Source of the DNA: Prolixibacteraceae bacterium
Lineage (GTDB): Bacteria; Bacteroidota; Bacteroidia; Bacteroidales; Prolixibacteraceae
Length of the DNA: 64,000 nt
Assembly (NCBI GenBank): GCA_023229575.1
Contig: JALNYZ010000009.1
Span: 93,154-157,153 of the forward strand
Direction: 5' to 3'
Of the stretch, positions 18,633 to 27,334 are shown piece after piece. Numbering within the stretch: the first letter of the stretch is position 1; the number at the start of each line of letters is the position of its first letter. The notes beneath the pieces are model-generated. The model was not told where the DNA came from and did not search any database. It worked only from the letters and a program-made list of their open reading frames with translations. The position numbers and the translations under genes are program-made.

Positions 18633-20453
18633 ATGAATACAAAAGTACTATTACAAATAGGGTTGATTATTGTGCTGATAAGTTCATGTAAAAATTACCT
18701 TGAACCCTTTCCAAACGGCGATCGCTCGAGCGAAGATATCTGGAAATACCAGGAGAATATTCAGGGACTGGTAGGCCGGTGTTATGATAATATGGCCAGA
18801 AACTACAATGACAACGAAGGTGCCTATCTGGATGGGGCAACAGACAATGCGGAGATAACAAGTACGGTTAATGCATTGCACAGACTGGCAACCGGAACAA
18901 TGACCACAGGACAGGATCCATTCCTAACCTATTGGAACAGGGATTATCAATCCATCTACCTGGTCAATCTGTTTCTGAAAGACCGACGCGGATACAATAC
19001 ACCTTTCATAATTGATCAACGCATGAATGACCTTGTGCGCCGCAGGTTGCAGGGCGAAGCATTTGCCCTGCGCGCATGGTTCCAATGGGACCTGCTCCAG
19101 AAATTCGGCGGTGAAGGGATGGATGGGAAGATGCTTGGATTCCCGATCATTACTACCCCGGTCGACCCTAACGGCCAAATTAATTTTGCCCGAAATACAT
19201 ATGACGAATGCGTTGCGCAGATTATTGCCGATTGTGATTCCGCTTACAAATACCTTCCAATAGCGCATCGTGACTTTCTAGTAACTGTTCCGGGAGATCT
19301 TCTCTATGCGGGTGGCAAATATTGGGGCCGCATGGATGGGATTACCACACGTGCCATTAAGGCCAATGTTTATTTAACATGGGCAAGCCCGCGGTTTAAT
19401 CCCGGCAACAATATTGCCCGTTGGGATTCTGCCGCAGTCAATGCAAAGAAAGTAATGGATTTTAAATTGACAAGGGACAATGTCACAGGTGGGTTTAACC
19501 CTGTTAATGCGGTAAACTGGTTCGATCCAATGTTTGCCGGTGTTGTGTTTCCTTCACGTTGGGTGGCAACGAACGAAGATATGGAGAAAATGTTTTACCC
19601 GGGCGGGTTCCAGGGAAATGGTGTGATTGGCGCTACCCAGGACCTGGTCAATGCATTCCCGATGGCAAACGGATATCCGATAGATGATCCGGCAAACCGA
19701 GGTTTTTATAATCCGGCAAACCCTTATGCAGGGCGTGATCCCAGGTTTTACAGCACCATTTTTTACAACACTGCCCAGTCCAAGAAAAATAATACCGGTG
19801 TCTTGATGTATACTTTCGAGAATTGGTCCAATGGAGGTAAAGATGCGGCAGGGGTAAAATCCAGCAACAGTCTGACCAACTATCATATCAAGAAGTTTGT
19901 TTACATGGGTTTAAACTGGTCCGATCCAACGATCAGCAGGCTACCCCATACCAAATTTTTTGTTCGCTGGGCGCATATGTGCCTCGCATTCGCCGAAGCT
20001 GCCAATCAGGTTGTCGGACCAACTGATGCTTCAAAGTACGGAATGTCGGCAAAAACGGCGATTCAATACATTCGTGCAAGGAAGACGCCCGATGGTGCAA
20101 CCGGACTCTCCCCTGTAGTTCCAGGGAATTCAGACGCATACCTTACTGAAGTTGCGGCTAACGGAAAAACGGCTTTTGATGTGCTAGTCAAAAACGAGCG
20201 AAGGATTGAAACCTGTTTCGAAGGAATGCGGTTCTTCGACTTACGCCGTTGGACTACAGACCTAACTGAGCTAAATAAAGCTATACATGGCGCCAGCATC
20301 ACACTAAATTCGGATGGAAAAACGTTTAGTTACGATTTGAATTATCAGGTTGGGAACCGTACCTATCTGTCTGCTTACCTGCCGATACCTTACAATGAAA
20401 TATTGAGGATGAGCAAATTGGTTCAGAACAAAGGATGGGACAGTTGGAAATAA
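18633..20453 (+). CDS. SusD/RagB-type surface glycan-binding lipoprotein, second copy
   Basis: A 606-residue lipoprotein, partner of the STN-less SusC directly upstream. The lipobox ends at C19 (LISSC), followed by KNYLEPFPNGDRSSEDIW. The typical RLQGEAFALRAWFQWDLLQKFG helix pair lies near residue 135, and the C-terminus shows KNERRIETCFEGMRFFDLRRW and LPIPYNEILR, hallmarks of the family. It is clearly diverged from the SusD at 13601, so the two pairs probably take different oligosaccharides of the same polymer rather than being a recent duplication. Confidence 0.94.
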   Translation: MNTKVLLQIGLIIVLISSCKNYLEPFPNGDRSSEDIWKYQENIQGLVGRCYDNMARNYNDNEGAYLDGATDNAEITSTVNALHRLATGTMTTGQDPFLTYWNRDYQSIYLVNLFLKDRRGYNTPFIIDQRMNDLVRRRLQGEAFALRAWFQWDLLQKFGGEGMDGKMLGFPIITTPVDPNGQINFARNTYDECVAQIIADCDSAYKYLPIAHRDFLVTVPGDLLYAGGKYWGRMDGITTRAIKANVYLTWASPRFNPGNNIARWDSAAVNAKKVMDFKLTRDNVTGGFNPVNAVNWFDPMFAGVVFPSRWVATNEDMEKMFYPGGFQGNGVIGATQDLVNAFPMANGYPIDDPANRGFYNPANPYAGRDPRFYSTIFYNTAQSKKNNTGVLMYTFENWSNGGKDAAGVKSSNSLTNYHIKKFVYMGLNWSDPTISRLPHTKFFVRWAHMCLAFAEAANQVVGPTDASKYGMSAKTAIQYIRARKTPDGATGLSPVVPGNSDAYLTEVAANGKTAFDVLVKNERRIETCFEGMRFFDLRRWTTDLTELNKAIHGASITLNSDGKTFSYDLNYQVGNRTYLSAYLPIPYNEILRMSKLVQNKGWDSWK

Positions 20454-20473
20454 TATATATAAAAAAGATACAC

Positions 20474-21445
20474 ATGAAAAAAATATTAGCATTTCTTCTG
20501 GTCACGTTAGCAATGGGTTCATGCTACAAAGACTACTTAAAAGATTTTGATTACAGCAGTGTCTATTTCACCTATCCGATAGATGTTCGTTCAGTTATAG
20601 TTGGCGAAGGGATGAAAATACAATTGGGCGTAGTGTTGGGAGGTGTCAGTACAAATGACAGGGACCGGAATGTGCTGTTTGCAGTTGACAATACACTGGT
20701 AAATTCTACTGCGCTCACTGCAATGAAAAGCGCTGCTGCCTATATACAAAGCGCTGTAAGTTCAGTTACTGCCCTGTCGCCGCTTCCTGCCAATTACTAT
20801 ACCCTGAGTGACAATAGTAAAATGGTCATAAAAACAGGACAAAACATGGGTTCCATTACTTTGAAAGCCGACTCGGCCGCTTTTTTGACTGATCCTGCCA
20901 CAATAATGCCAACCTATGCAATTGCATTGAATATTACCAGCGCGGATGCAGATACGGTTCTTCAAGTTAAACGAACTGCAGTAATCGGATTAAAATACGA
21001 GAATATGTTGTTCGGCAATTACTTGCATGGAGGTGTAACCACCGTCAAAGATGCTACCGGAAATGTTGTTCAGACCATTCCATATTATACTGCTGTCAAT
21101 GCACCTGAAACGGCCATCTGGAAGTTGACGACAGTAGCTCCAAATGCATTGATAACCAATGGATATAGCAACAAAACCACGGCAAAAGGCGAGATGAAGC
21201 TTACGCTGGATGGTTCCAACATTACGGTCAGTAGCAATGTTGGGGCAGCAAATACAATTCTTCCGGATGGAGCAAGTACCTATAACAGGGCTAAACTTCT
21301 TCAGAACCGCAAGATTCTCTTAAACTATAAGTATGTAGTAGGCACAAACACCTATTATTGCCAGGATACATTGACATTTAGAAACCGGATACGGGATGGA
21401 GTAAACGAATGGCAGGATGAAAATCCCTCACATTACGTAAAGTAG
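20474..21445 (+). CDS. DUF1735-like surface lipoprotein
   Basis: A 323-residue lipoprotein with lipobox ending at C17 (LAMGSC) and mature start YKDYLKDFDYSSVYF. ATG 20474 was chosen over an upstream in-frame start at 20435 because it puts the signal peptide at the N-terminus and avoids overlap with susD. The N-terminal half (VYFTYP, VIVGEGMKIQLGVVLGG) resembles the BT_3987/DUF1735 domain. The C-terminal half (NYLHGG, GEMKLTLDGSNITV, YYCQDTLTFRNR) resembles DUF4361. Such proteins sit at the end of susCD operons and are taken to be accessory surface glycan-binding proteins. Specificity is unknown. Confidence 0.8.
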   Translation: MKKILAFLLVTLAMGSCYKDYLKDFDYSSVYFTYPIDVRSVIVGEGMKIQLGVVLGGVSTNDRDRNVLFAVDNTLVNSTALTAMKSAAAYIQSAVSSVTALSPLPANYYTLSDNSKMVIKTGQNMGSITLKADSAAFLTDPATIMPTYAIALNITSADADTVLQVKRTAVIGLKYENMLFGNYLHGGVTTVKDATGNVVQTIPYYTAVNAPETAIWKLTTVAPNALITNGYSNKTTAKGEMKLTLDGSNITVSSNVGAANTILPDGASTYNRAKLLQNRKILLNYKYVVGTNTYYCQDTLTFRNRIRDGVNEWQDENPSHYVK

Positions 21446-21477
21446 TCAGAAGTCACAATACATGATCCAATTTTTCA

Positions 21478-21522
21478 CCAGGGCACAACCCCCTCTTCGT
21501 CAGAGGATGGGAGTTGTGCTCT
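21478..21522. terminator. Large hairpin after the tandem susCD operon
   Basis: AGGGCACAAC-CCCCTCT pairs with AGAGGATGGGAG-TTGTGCTCT across a short loop, with two small mismatched positions. It lies 32 bp after the DUF1735-like stop codon, where the susCD operon should end. A second, shorter hairpin with a T-rich tail follows at 21546. Confidence 0.6.
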
Positions 21523-21545
21523 GATGATTGATCTTCCCGCCTTAG

Positions 21546-21570
21546 AGAATCCTGGGATTCTTTGAATTTT
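21546..21570 (+). terminator. Factor-independent terminator-like hairpin
   Basis: AGAATCC (21546-21552), TG, GGATTCT (21555-21561) followed by TTGAATTTT. The 7-bp perfect stem with a T-rich tail in + orientation fits a terminator for the operon ending at 21445. Confidence 0.5.
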
Positions 21571-21625
21571 TTGGATCTGAACAATATATTAAGCGCCATT
21601 ATATGATTTGATAATTTTCCAATTA

Positions 21626-21835
21626 CTTAGAAACTGTTTAAATTTAATGGTTCTCTTGTTTTTTCGTCAGAAATCAGGCAAGAAAGACAGTGCCGTAGGC
21701 ACATAATGTGGGTAGAAAGAGAATTTTGCGGATAATATCTCGTCCCGTACGGGACGAAATTTAGATCTGAATCCATTTTCTACCAACATAATATCCCTAA
21801 CGGGACAATAAATCAAATTTTAATCAGCTTCTTAG
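21626..21835. mobile_element. Non-coding MITE/REP-like element 1
   Basis: About 210 bp with no gene, bounded by imperfect inverted repeats: CTTAGAAACTGTTTAAATTT (21626-21645) and the complement of 21815-21835, 17 of 20 positions matching. Inside are GTGCCGTAGGCAC (13-bp interrupted palindrome), GGTAGAAA and its complement TTTCTACC, and between these the 16-bp palindrome CGTCCCGTACGGGACG (21741-21756). The termini match those of the element at 40546-40831. It could be a non-autonomous element mobilised in trans; no transposase gene is in the window. Confidence 0.55.
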
Positions 21836-21855
21836 CTTCACTCTAAATAAAGAAA

Positions 21856-23379
21856 ATGAGGAAAATAAAACTATCTGCAATTTTTTTACTGGTATCTGTT
21901 GTCTCACTTGCAGGATGTAACAAAGACAAATCTGTCGTAAAAACCTTTACTGTAAATGTTATCACAGCGAACGGAACGGTTGAAAAAAGTCCCAATCTAT
22001 CTACCTACAATGATGGGGCCCAGGTGCAATTGACAGCTAAGCCGAATCCCGATTTTAAGTTTACATCATGGAGCGGGGATATTACAAGTCCGGCAAATCC
22101 ATTAACGGTTATCATGAATGGGGACAAAAATATCACGGCTAACTTTAATCAAATTGTTAAAGCTTTTACATTAACTGTGACAGCAATCAACGGAACTGTA
22201 GCCAATATGCCAGCGCTTGCTGTTTATGCCAACGGGGCTTCGGTACAACTAACAGCAACGCCAAATTCAGGCTATACATTTACGTCGTGGGGTGGAGATG
22301 CCACCGGTTCGACAAATCCAGTGACGGTATTTATGGATGCGGAAAAAAATATTATCGCAAACTTTACGGCATTGCCTGCTACCATCGATGTGAAAAGTAC
22401 AGGAGCAAAAGGTGATGGGGTGACCGATGATACTGGGGCGATCCAGAACGCCATTGCTCAAATTGCCGGGACTGGCGGCACCGTTTTAATATCATCAGGC
22501 ACCTACATGATCAATACCGGGGCTATTAACGATTATGCAGGAAGAAGAGGGCTTCAGTTGAAAAGCAACATGACATTAAAATTGGCCTCTGACGCAATAT
22601 TGAAAGCAATCCCGAATAGTGGTGGGGTAGGTGGCACAGTTGTTGATCTCTTAAGCGCCGACAAAGTAGATATAACCGGTGGTACAATAATAGGCGACAG
22701 GGCGAACCCTGCACCCAATGAAAGTGGTGACTGTATTGCCGTCAGGGCTTCACACAATGTAACAGTAAAGAACATCACTTTAAAGGATGCCCATGATGAT
22801 GGCATCATCATTGCATATGAATCTTCAAATGTTACTTTAGATGGTGTAGTTTCTGACAACAATCGGCGTCAGGGATTGTCCATCGTTTCGGTAGTTGGGG
22901 CTGTGATCAAAAACTCAGTTTTTAAAAACACCATAGGTACCGCGCCCCAGTGTGGTATTGATGTTGAGCCAAATAAAGGAGAGGTTGTTAATGATGTCCT
23001 TATCCAAAATTGCGAGTTTTTTGGCAATAAAAATCACGGGTTGGTACTGCAGGCTATGAATGGCGTTGTCAGCAATGTTATTGTTGATAAATGTTCATCT
23101 CACAACAATGTTTCGTGCGGTTTGGTGGCCTATAGAATATTATCAGCTTCAAAGAATAGTTTTACCAATAATACGGCCAATAACAATGGAAATTCCGGTA
23201 TATTGTTAGGGAATAGTTCTGCGGATGTATCAGTTAACGGAAATATTTGCAACAACAATGGAAATTTCGGTATACTGATCAATAACAGCGCAACCGGGAA
23301 CACCGATACAGGCAACACCGCCACCGGAAACACAAATGGGCAGATTGTTGACCAGGTTGGTGGCAATACAATCAAATAA
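21856..23379 (+). CDS. Lipoprotein with two InlB-like repeats and a pectate-lyase-type beta-helix
   Basis: A 507-residue lipoprotein with lipobox ending at C21 (SLAGC). Two tandem copies of a bacterial InlB-type beta repeat follow (about residues 34-98 and 103-172; FKFTSWSGDITSPANPLTV and YTFTSWGGDATGSTNPVTV). Then comes a right-handed beta-helix of the pectate lyase/GH28 superfamily (about 175-505, opening IDVKSTGAKGDGVTDDTGAI). The helix has many Asn-rich turns (NSFTNNTANNNGNSGILLGN). The repeats probably hold the helix away from the membrane or bind carbohydrate. GH28-type NxD/DD signatures are not obvious, so lyase, epimerase or binding roles are all possible. The GH3 gene starts 2 bp after its stop. 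Confidence 0.78.
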   Translation: MRKIKLSAIFLLVSVVSLAGCNKDKSVVKTFTVNVITANGTVEKSPNLSTYNDGAQVQLTAKPNPDFKFTSWSGDITSPANPLTVIMNGDKNITANFNQIVKAFTLTVTAINGTVANMPALAVYANGASVQLTATPNSGYTFTSWGGDATGSTNPVTVFMDAEKNIIANFTALPATIDVKSTGAKGDGVTDDTGAIQNAIAQIAGTGGTVLISSGTYMINTGAINDYAGRRGLQLKSNMTLKLASDAILKAIPNSGGVGGTVVDLLSADKVDITGGTIIGDRANPAPNESGDCIAVRASHNVTVKNITLKDAHDDGIIIAYESSNVTLDGVVSDNNRRQGLSIVSVVGAVIKNSVFKNTIGTAPQCGIDVEPNKGEVVNDVLIQNCEFFGNKNHGLVLQAMNGVVSNVIVDKCSSHNNVSCGLVAYRILSASKNSFTNNTANNNGNSGILLGNSSADVSVNGNICNNNGNFGILINNSATGNTDTGNTATGNTNGQIVDQVGGNTIK

Positions 23380-23381
23380 AA

Positions 23382-25739
23382 ATGAATAGAATGATCCAAA
23401 AAGTAGTTGTTTTTTTCGTATTAACGACCCTGTCATATGGTAGTTTACAAGGTCAGTTATTACCTTATAAAGATTCCCGTTTAATAGTTGAGGAACGTGT
23501 AACGGACCTGATAAACAGGATGACCATTGAAGAGAAAGTCGGCCAGATGCTGAAGGTAGTACTCTCCGACCTAAAAGTGGACGCGAAAGGTAATATTACC
23601 GAAGAATCACTGGAGAAACTTTTTCATGGCAAGAGCATAGGATGCCTCGACCCACCACGCACGGATGTTGAGGGTATTGCGAAATACTCGGAAGCAGCCG
23701 ATCAGTACCTGAGAACCAAAACCCGGTTGGGTATCCCTGCCATCCAGGTTGATTTGGGTGGCATACATGGACAATTGGCCTATGGAGCTACCAATTTTCC
23801 GCAATCAATTGGGCAGGGAAGCACCTGGAATCCTGAACTGATCGGGAAAATGGCACAGCTTATCGGTTATGAAGCGGGATTAACCGGATGTGACCAGCTC
23901 TTTGCCCCCCTGTTCGACATTGCAAGGGATCCCAGATATGGCAGGGTCGAGGAGTGTTTTGGGGAAGATCCATACCTCGTTGCCGAAATGGGGAAAGCTT
24001 TTCTCATCGGATTGCAGGGAGATCCCCAAATAACCCGGAACCATATTCCCGAGGGTCATATCATGGGAACCGCCAAACACTATGTAGCCTACTGTACCCC
24101 TACCGCCGGCATAAACATTGCCCCGGTTGAGGTTGGGCCAAGGGATTTGCGGAGTTTGCACCTCTATCCTTTCGAAAGGGCGGTCAAAGAGGCCAACGTC
24201 TATTGTATCATGCCCGCCTACAATGAGGTAAACGGTATTCCGGTACATGCCAACGAATACCTTTTACGGGACATCCTGCGAAAGGAATATGGCTTTAAAG
24301 GCTATGTATTTGCAGATTATGGCGCAGTCGGCATGTTACAGCGGGAGCACTACCTTACTGACAACAAAGCCGCAACTGCTGCGCTGGCATTGAAAGCAGG
24401 TGTTGACCAGGAGGGTTCTGATTTTGCCTATTCGGAACTGATCAATCTGGCAAAAAAAGATAAGGAAATTGCCGCTTTGGTGGATGAATCGGTAAGGAAT
24501 ATGCTGACCATAAAATTCAGGGCAGGGCTTTTTGACAAACCCTATTTTGCGCCTAAAAACCTGGCAAAGCTAGTTCATACGAAAGCTTCCATCCAACTGG
24601 CACGCGAAATCGCTGAGGAGTCGATCGTATTGCTGAAAAATCAGGATCATTTGTTGCCTCTGAAGCTCTCCGGGCTAAAGTCAATTGCCGTTATCGGGCC
24701 GAATGCCAATCAGGTTCAATATGGCGATTACAGCATCACGAAAGACAATTCATCAGGCGTTACGATCCTCGAAGGGATAAAAAACATCGTAAAGGATAAA
24801 GTAAAGATCAACTTTGCCCAGGGCTGTGGTATCACAAGCCTGAACAACAGTGGATTGAAAGATGCCTTAGATGCGGCAAATAAAAGTGATGTGGTCGTAT
24901 TGGTCATTGGCGGGTCAAGCATGTCTCTGGCTGGGACAGGATGGGGCGAATTGGCCAGGGATGGCGGTTACCCGACCTGTGGGGAAGGGTACGACAGGGC
25001 TGAATTGACCCCGCCAGGCATTCAATCCGAACTGATACAGGCAATCTACAAAACAGGCAAGCCCATCGTGCTGGTCATGGTTCATGGACGGGCTTATAGT
25101 ATTAAATGGGAAAAAGAGCATCTTCCTGCCATTCTCGATGCCTGGTACCCGGGGGAGGAGGGAGGTAATGCCGTTGCCCGCATCCTGTTTGGAGAGGTGG
25201 CGCCTTCGGGAAGGCTCACGGTATCCGTACCTCAAAGCGTCGGTCAAGTGCCTGTATTCTATAATTACAAACCCACCGGCAGGGGACATTACCATAAACC
25301 AGGAACTCCTGAAATACCTGGAAGGGACTATGTTTTTTCTTCGACCGATCCATTGTTTTCTTTTGGATTCGGATTGAGTTATACCCAATTTGAATATTCA
25401 GATTTGAAGTTAGGCCAAAAGGAATTAAGCGCAAGAGATACCGTTAAATTATCGGTTAAAGTTAAAAACATTGGAAAAGTCACAGGGAAAGAGGTGGTAC
25501 AGGTTTATATCCGGGATAAAATCAGTTCGGTAACAACGCCGGTAAAAGTTTTGAAAGGGTTTAAAAAAACGGAAGTTAATCCAGGTGAATCTGCCCAATT
25601 GAGTTTTTTAATTCCCTGTCATGAACTTGGCCTTTGGGACAAAAACATGAATTATGTTGTTGAACCCGGGGAGTTTGAAATTATGGTAGGGGCATCAGCC
25701 GAGGATATCAAATTGGAGGATACGATCACTGTTAAATAA
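23382..25739 (+). CDS. Glycoside hydrolase family 3 protein (beta-glucosidase/beta-xylosidase-like), exported
   Basis: A 785-residue exported GH3 enzyme with a signal peptide through about residue 24. The barrel shows MTIEEKVGQMLK, PLFDIARDPRYGRVEECFGEDPYLV (in two overlapping pieces) and the nucleophile D312 in YVFADYGAVG. The second domain has the likely acid/base E535 in CGEGYDRAEL, and the C-terminus is a fibronectin-III-like domain (VKVKNIGKVTGKEVVQVYI). This is the common beta-glucosidase/xylosidase arrangement and differs from the barley-ExoI-like GH3 at 157-2391, so the two probably cut different linkages. It is tightly packed with its neighbours (2 bp before, 8 bp after). Confidence 0.92.
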   Translation: MNRMIQKVVVFFVLTTLSYGSLQGQLLPYKDSRLIVEERVTDLINRMTIEEKVGQMLKVVLSDLKVDAKGNITEESLEKLFHGKSIGCLDPPRTDVEGIAKYSEAADQYLRTKTRLGIPAIQVDLGGIHGQLAYGATNFPQSIGQGSTWNPELIGKMAQLIGYEAGLTGCDQLFAPLFDIARDPRYGRVEECFGEDPYLVAEMGKAFLIGLQGDPQITRNHIPEGHIMGTAKHYVAYCTPTAGINIAPVEVGPRDLRSLHLYPFERAVKEANVYCIMPAYNEVNGIPVHANEYLLRDILRKEYGFKGYVFADYGAVGMLQREHYLTDNKAATAALALKAGVDQEGSDFAYSELINLAKKDKEIAALVDESVRNMLTIKFRAGLFDKPYFAPKNLAKLVHTKASIQLAREIAEESIVLLKNQDHLLPLKLSGLKSIAVIGPNANQVQYGDYSITKDNSSGVTILEGIKNIVKDKVKINFAQGCGITSLNNSGLKDALDAANKSDVVVLVIGGSSMSLAGTGWGELARDGGYPTCGEGYDRAELTPPGIQSELIQAIYKTGKPIVLVMVHGRAYSIKWEKEHLPAILDAWYPGEEGGNAVARILFGEVAPSGRLTVSVPQSVGQVPVFYNYKPTGRGHYHKPGTPEIPGRDYVFSSTDPLFSFGFGLSYTQFEYSDLKLGQKELSARDTVKLSVKVKNIGKVTGKEVVQVYIRDKISSVTTPVKVLKGFKKTEVNPGESAQLSFLIPCHELGLWDKNMNYVVEPGEFEIMVGASAEDIKLEDTITVK

Positions 25740-25747
25740 ATTGAACA

Positions 25748-27319
25748 ATGGGAAAAGCAATAATAACATTAATTCTGGCTTTTTGCTCGGCAAATATATT
25801 CGCCGAAAAGTTTGTGACAGAAATAAAACCAATGACAGGAGAACAGTGGTATGGCGCTTATACCGCAAAAACCATTCAGCCCTATGGGGCCAATGTGAAG
25901 AAAATGGATTTAAATATTGAGAACTTCACAAATCAGGCTGCACCGTTGCTTATTTCCAACATGGGCCGCTATGTTTGGAACGATAAACCTTTCGCCTTCG
26001 AATTTAAAGAGGGCAGTTTGATCCTTTATTCTGAAACTGAAAAATTGGATGCTATTGCCTCCGGAAAAACACTGCGCGATGCGTATGTGGCAGTAAAGGA
26101 TAATTATTTCCCTGCTTCTGGAAAAACGCCCAATCCGCTGATGTTTAAAATGCCTCAATACAATACCTGGATTGAGCTTGGAACCAATCAAAATCAAAAA
26201 GATATTATAAAATATGCTGACAATGTATTGAAAAACGGCTTCCCGACAGGCGTTTTTATGATTGATGATATATGGCAGAAATATTATGGAAACTTTGAAT
26301 TTGATGCATCAAAGTTTTCCGATCCCAAAGGCATGGTGGACTATCTTCACGAAAAGGGTTTTAAAATTATGTTGTGGCTTACCCCATTTATCAGTCCTGA
26401 TTGTAAGGAGTTTTTATTTTTGGAAAAAGAAGGATGTCTGGTGCTGAACAAAGAAAATAATAGTCCTGCCTTTATTAGATGGTGGAACGGCTACAGCGCC
26501 TGTCTGGATTTTACCAAACCGAAGGCCAATAATTGGTTAAAGGAACAATTGAAAAACCTGCAACAGAAATATGGTATTGACGGGTTCAAATTTGATGCGG
26601 CGGATTTTGATTTCTATTCCAAAAAACCGACAAATGCGAGAGGATTTGAACAGGCCGAGATGTATGCAAAACTGGGAACTGCGTTCGATTTTAATGAGTT
26701 CAGGGCTTGTTGGAAAATGGGAAACCAACCTCTTGCCCAGCGACTTGTAGATAAATCAAATTCTTGGGGCGATCTGAAATTGCTTGTTCCGGATATGGTT
26801 TCGGCAGGGCTCCTTGGTCATCCTTTTACTTGTCCGGATATGATTGGCGGTGGATTGTTGTGGACTTTTTTAAACATTGATAAAAATAAGTTTGATCAGG
26901 AATTAATGGTCCGTTCTGCCCAAATACAGGCTTTGATGCCGATGATGCAATTTTCGGTAGCGCCTTGGAGGGTGTTGGATGACAAGCATTTGTCACTGTG
27001 CCGTGAGGCAGCTTTGTTGCATGCCAAAATGGGTGGGTACATTTATGAACTGGCTCAAAAAGCCGCAAAGGACGGTGAGCCGATCGTTCGTCACATGGAA
27101 TATTCTTTCCCGCATCAAGGATTCGAAGCTTGCAACGATCAGTACATGTTTGGAGAAAATTATTTAGTGGCCCCAATGATTGATAAAGGCGAAACAAGAG
27201 TGGTGAAATTACCAAAAGGGAATTGGGTTGATGATCAAGGTAAAAAATACAAGGGTGGACAATCAGTTACAATGAATGTACCACTTAATCGCCTCGTTTA
27301 TTTTGTACGTCAGAAATAG
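25748..27319 (+). CDS. Glycoside hydrolase family 31 protein, exported short form
   Basis: A 523-residue exported enzyme. Signal peptide residues 1-19 (ILAFCSANIFA). After a short N-terminal beta domain comes the barrel: GVFMIDDIWQ, FKIMLWLTPF, GFKFDAADFDFY with the nucleophile D283, and SWGDLKLLVPDM with the likely acid/base D342, then a degenerate DIGG motif (PDMIGGG). GH31 members act on alpha-glucosides, alpha-xylosides, alpha-galactosides or sulfoquinovosides. The short length and divergent GG motif do not match classical alpha-glucosidases, so substrate is left open. It lies 8 bp after GH3 and 15 bp before the DUF5107 gene. Confidence 0.85.
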   Translation: MGKAIITLILAFCSANIFAEKFVTEIKPMTGEQWYGAYTAKTIQPYGANVKKMDLNIENFTNQAAPLLISNMGRYVWNDKPFAFEFKEGSLILYSETEKLDAIASGKTLRDAYVAVKDNYFPASGKTPNPLMFKMPQYNTWIELGTNQNQKDIIKYADNVLKNGFPTGVFMIDDIWQKYYGNFEFDASKFSDPKGMVDYLHEKGFKIMLWLTPFISPDCKEFLFLEKEGCLVLNKENNSPAFIRWWNGYSACLDFTKPKANNWLKEQLKNLQQKYGIDGFKFDAADFDFYSKKPTNARGFEQAEMYAKLGTAFDFNEFRACWKMGNQPLAQRLVDKSNSWGDLKLLVPDMVSAGLLGHPFTCPDMIGGGLLWTFLNIDKNKFDQELMVRSAQIQALMPMMQFSVAPWRVLDDKHLSLCREAALLHAKMGGYIYELAQKAAKDGEPIVRHMEYSFPHQGFEACNDQYMFGENYLVAPMIDKGETRVVKLPKGNWVDDQGKKYKGGQSVTMNVPLNRLVYFVRQK

Positions 27320-27334
27320 GTTTAAAGTGTTGTC

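Noticed and set aside
23130..23379. Repetitive Asn-rich end of the beta-helix protein as a low-complexity or microsatellite artefact
   Set aside because: The repeats keep the reading frame and beta-helix spacing, so they belong to the protein.
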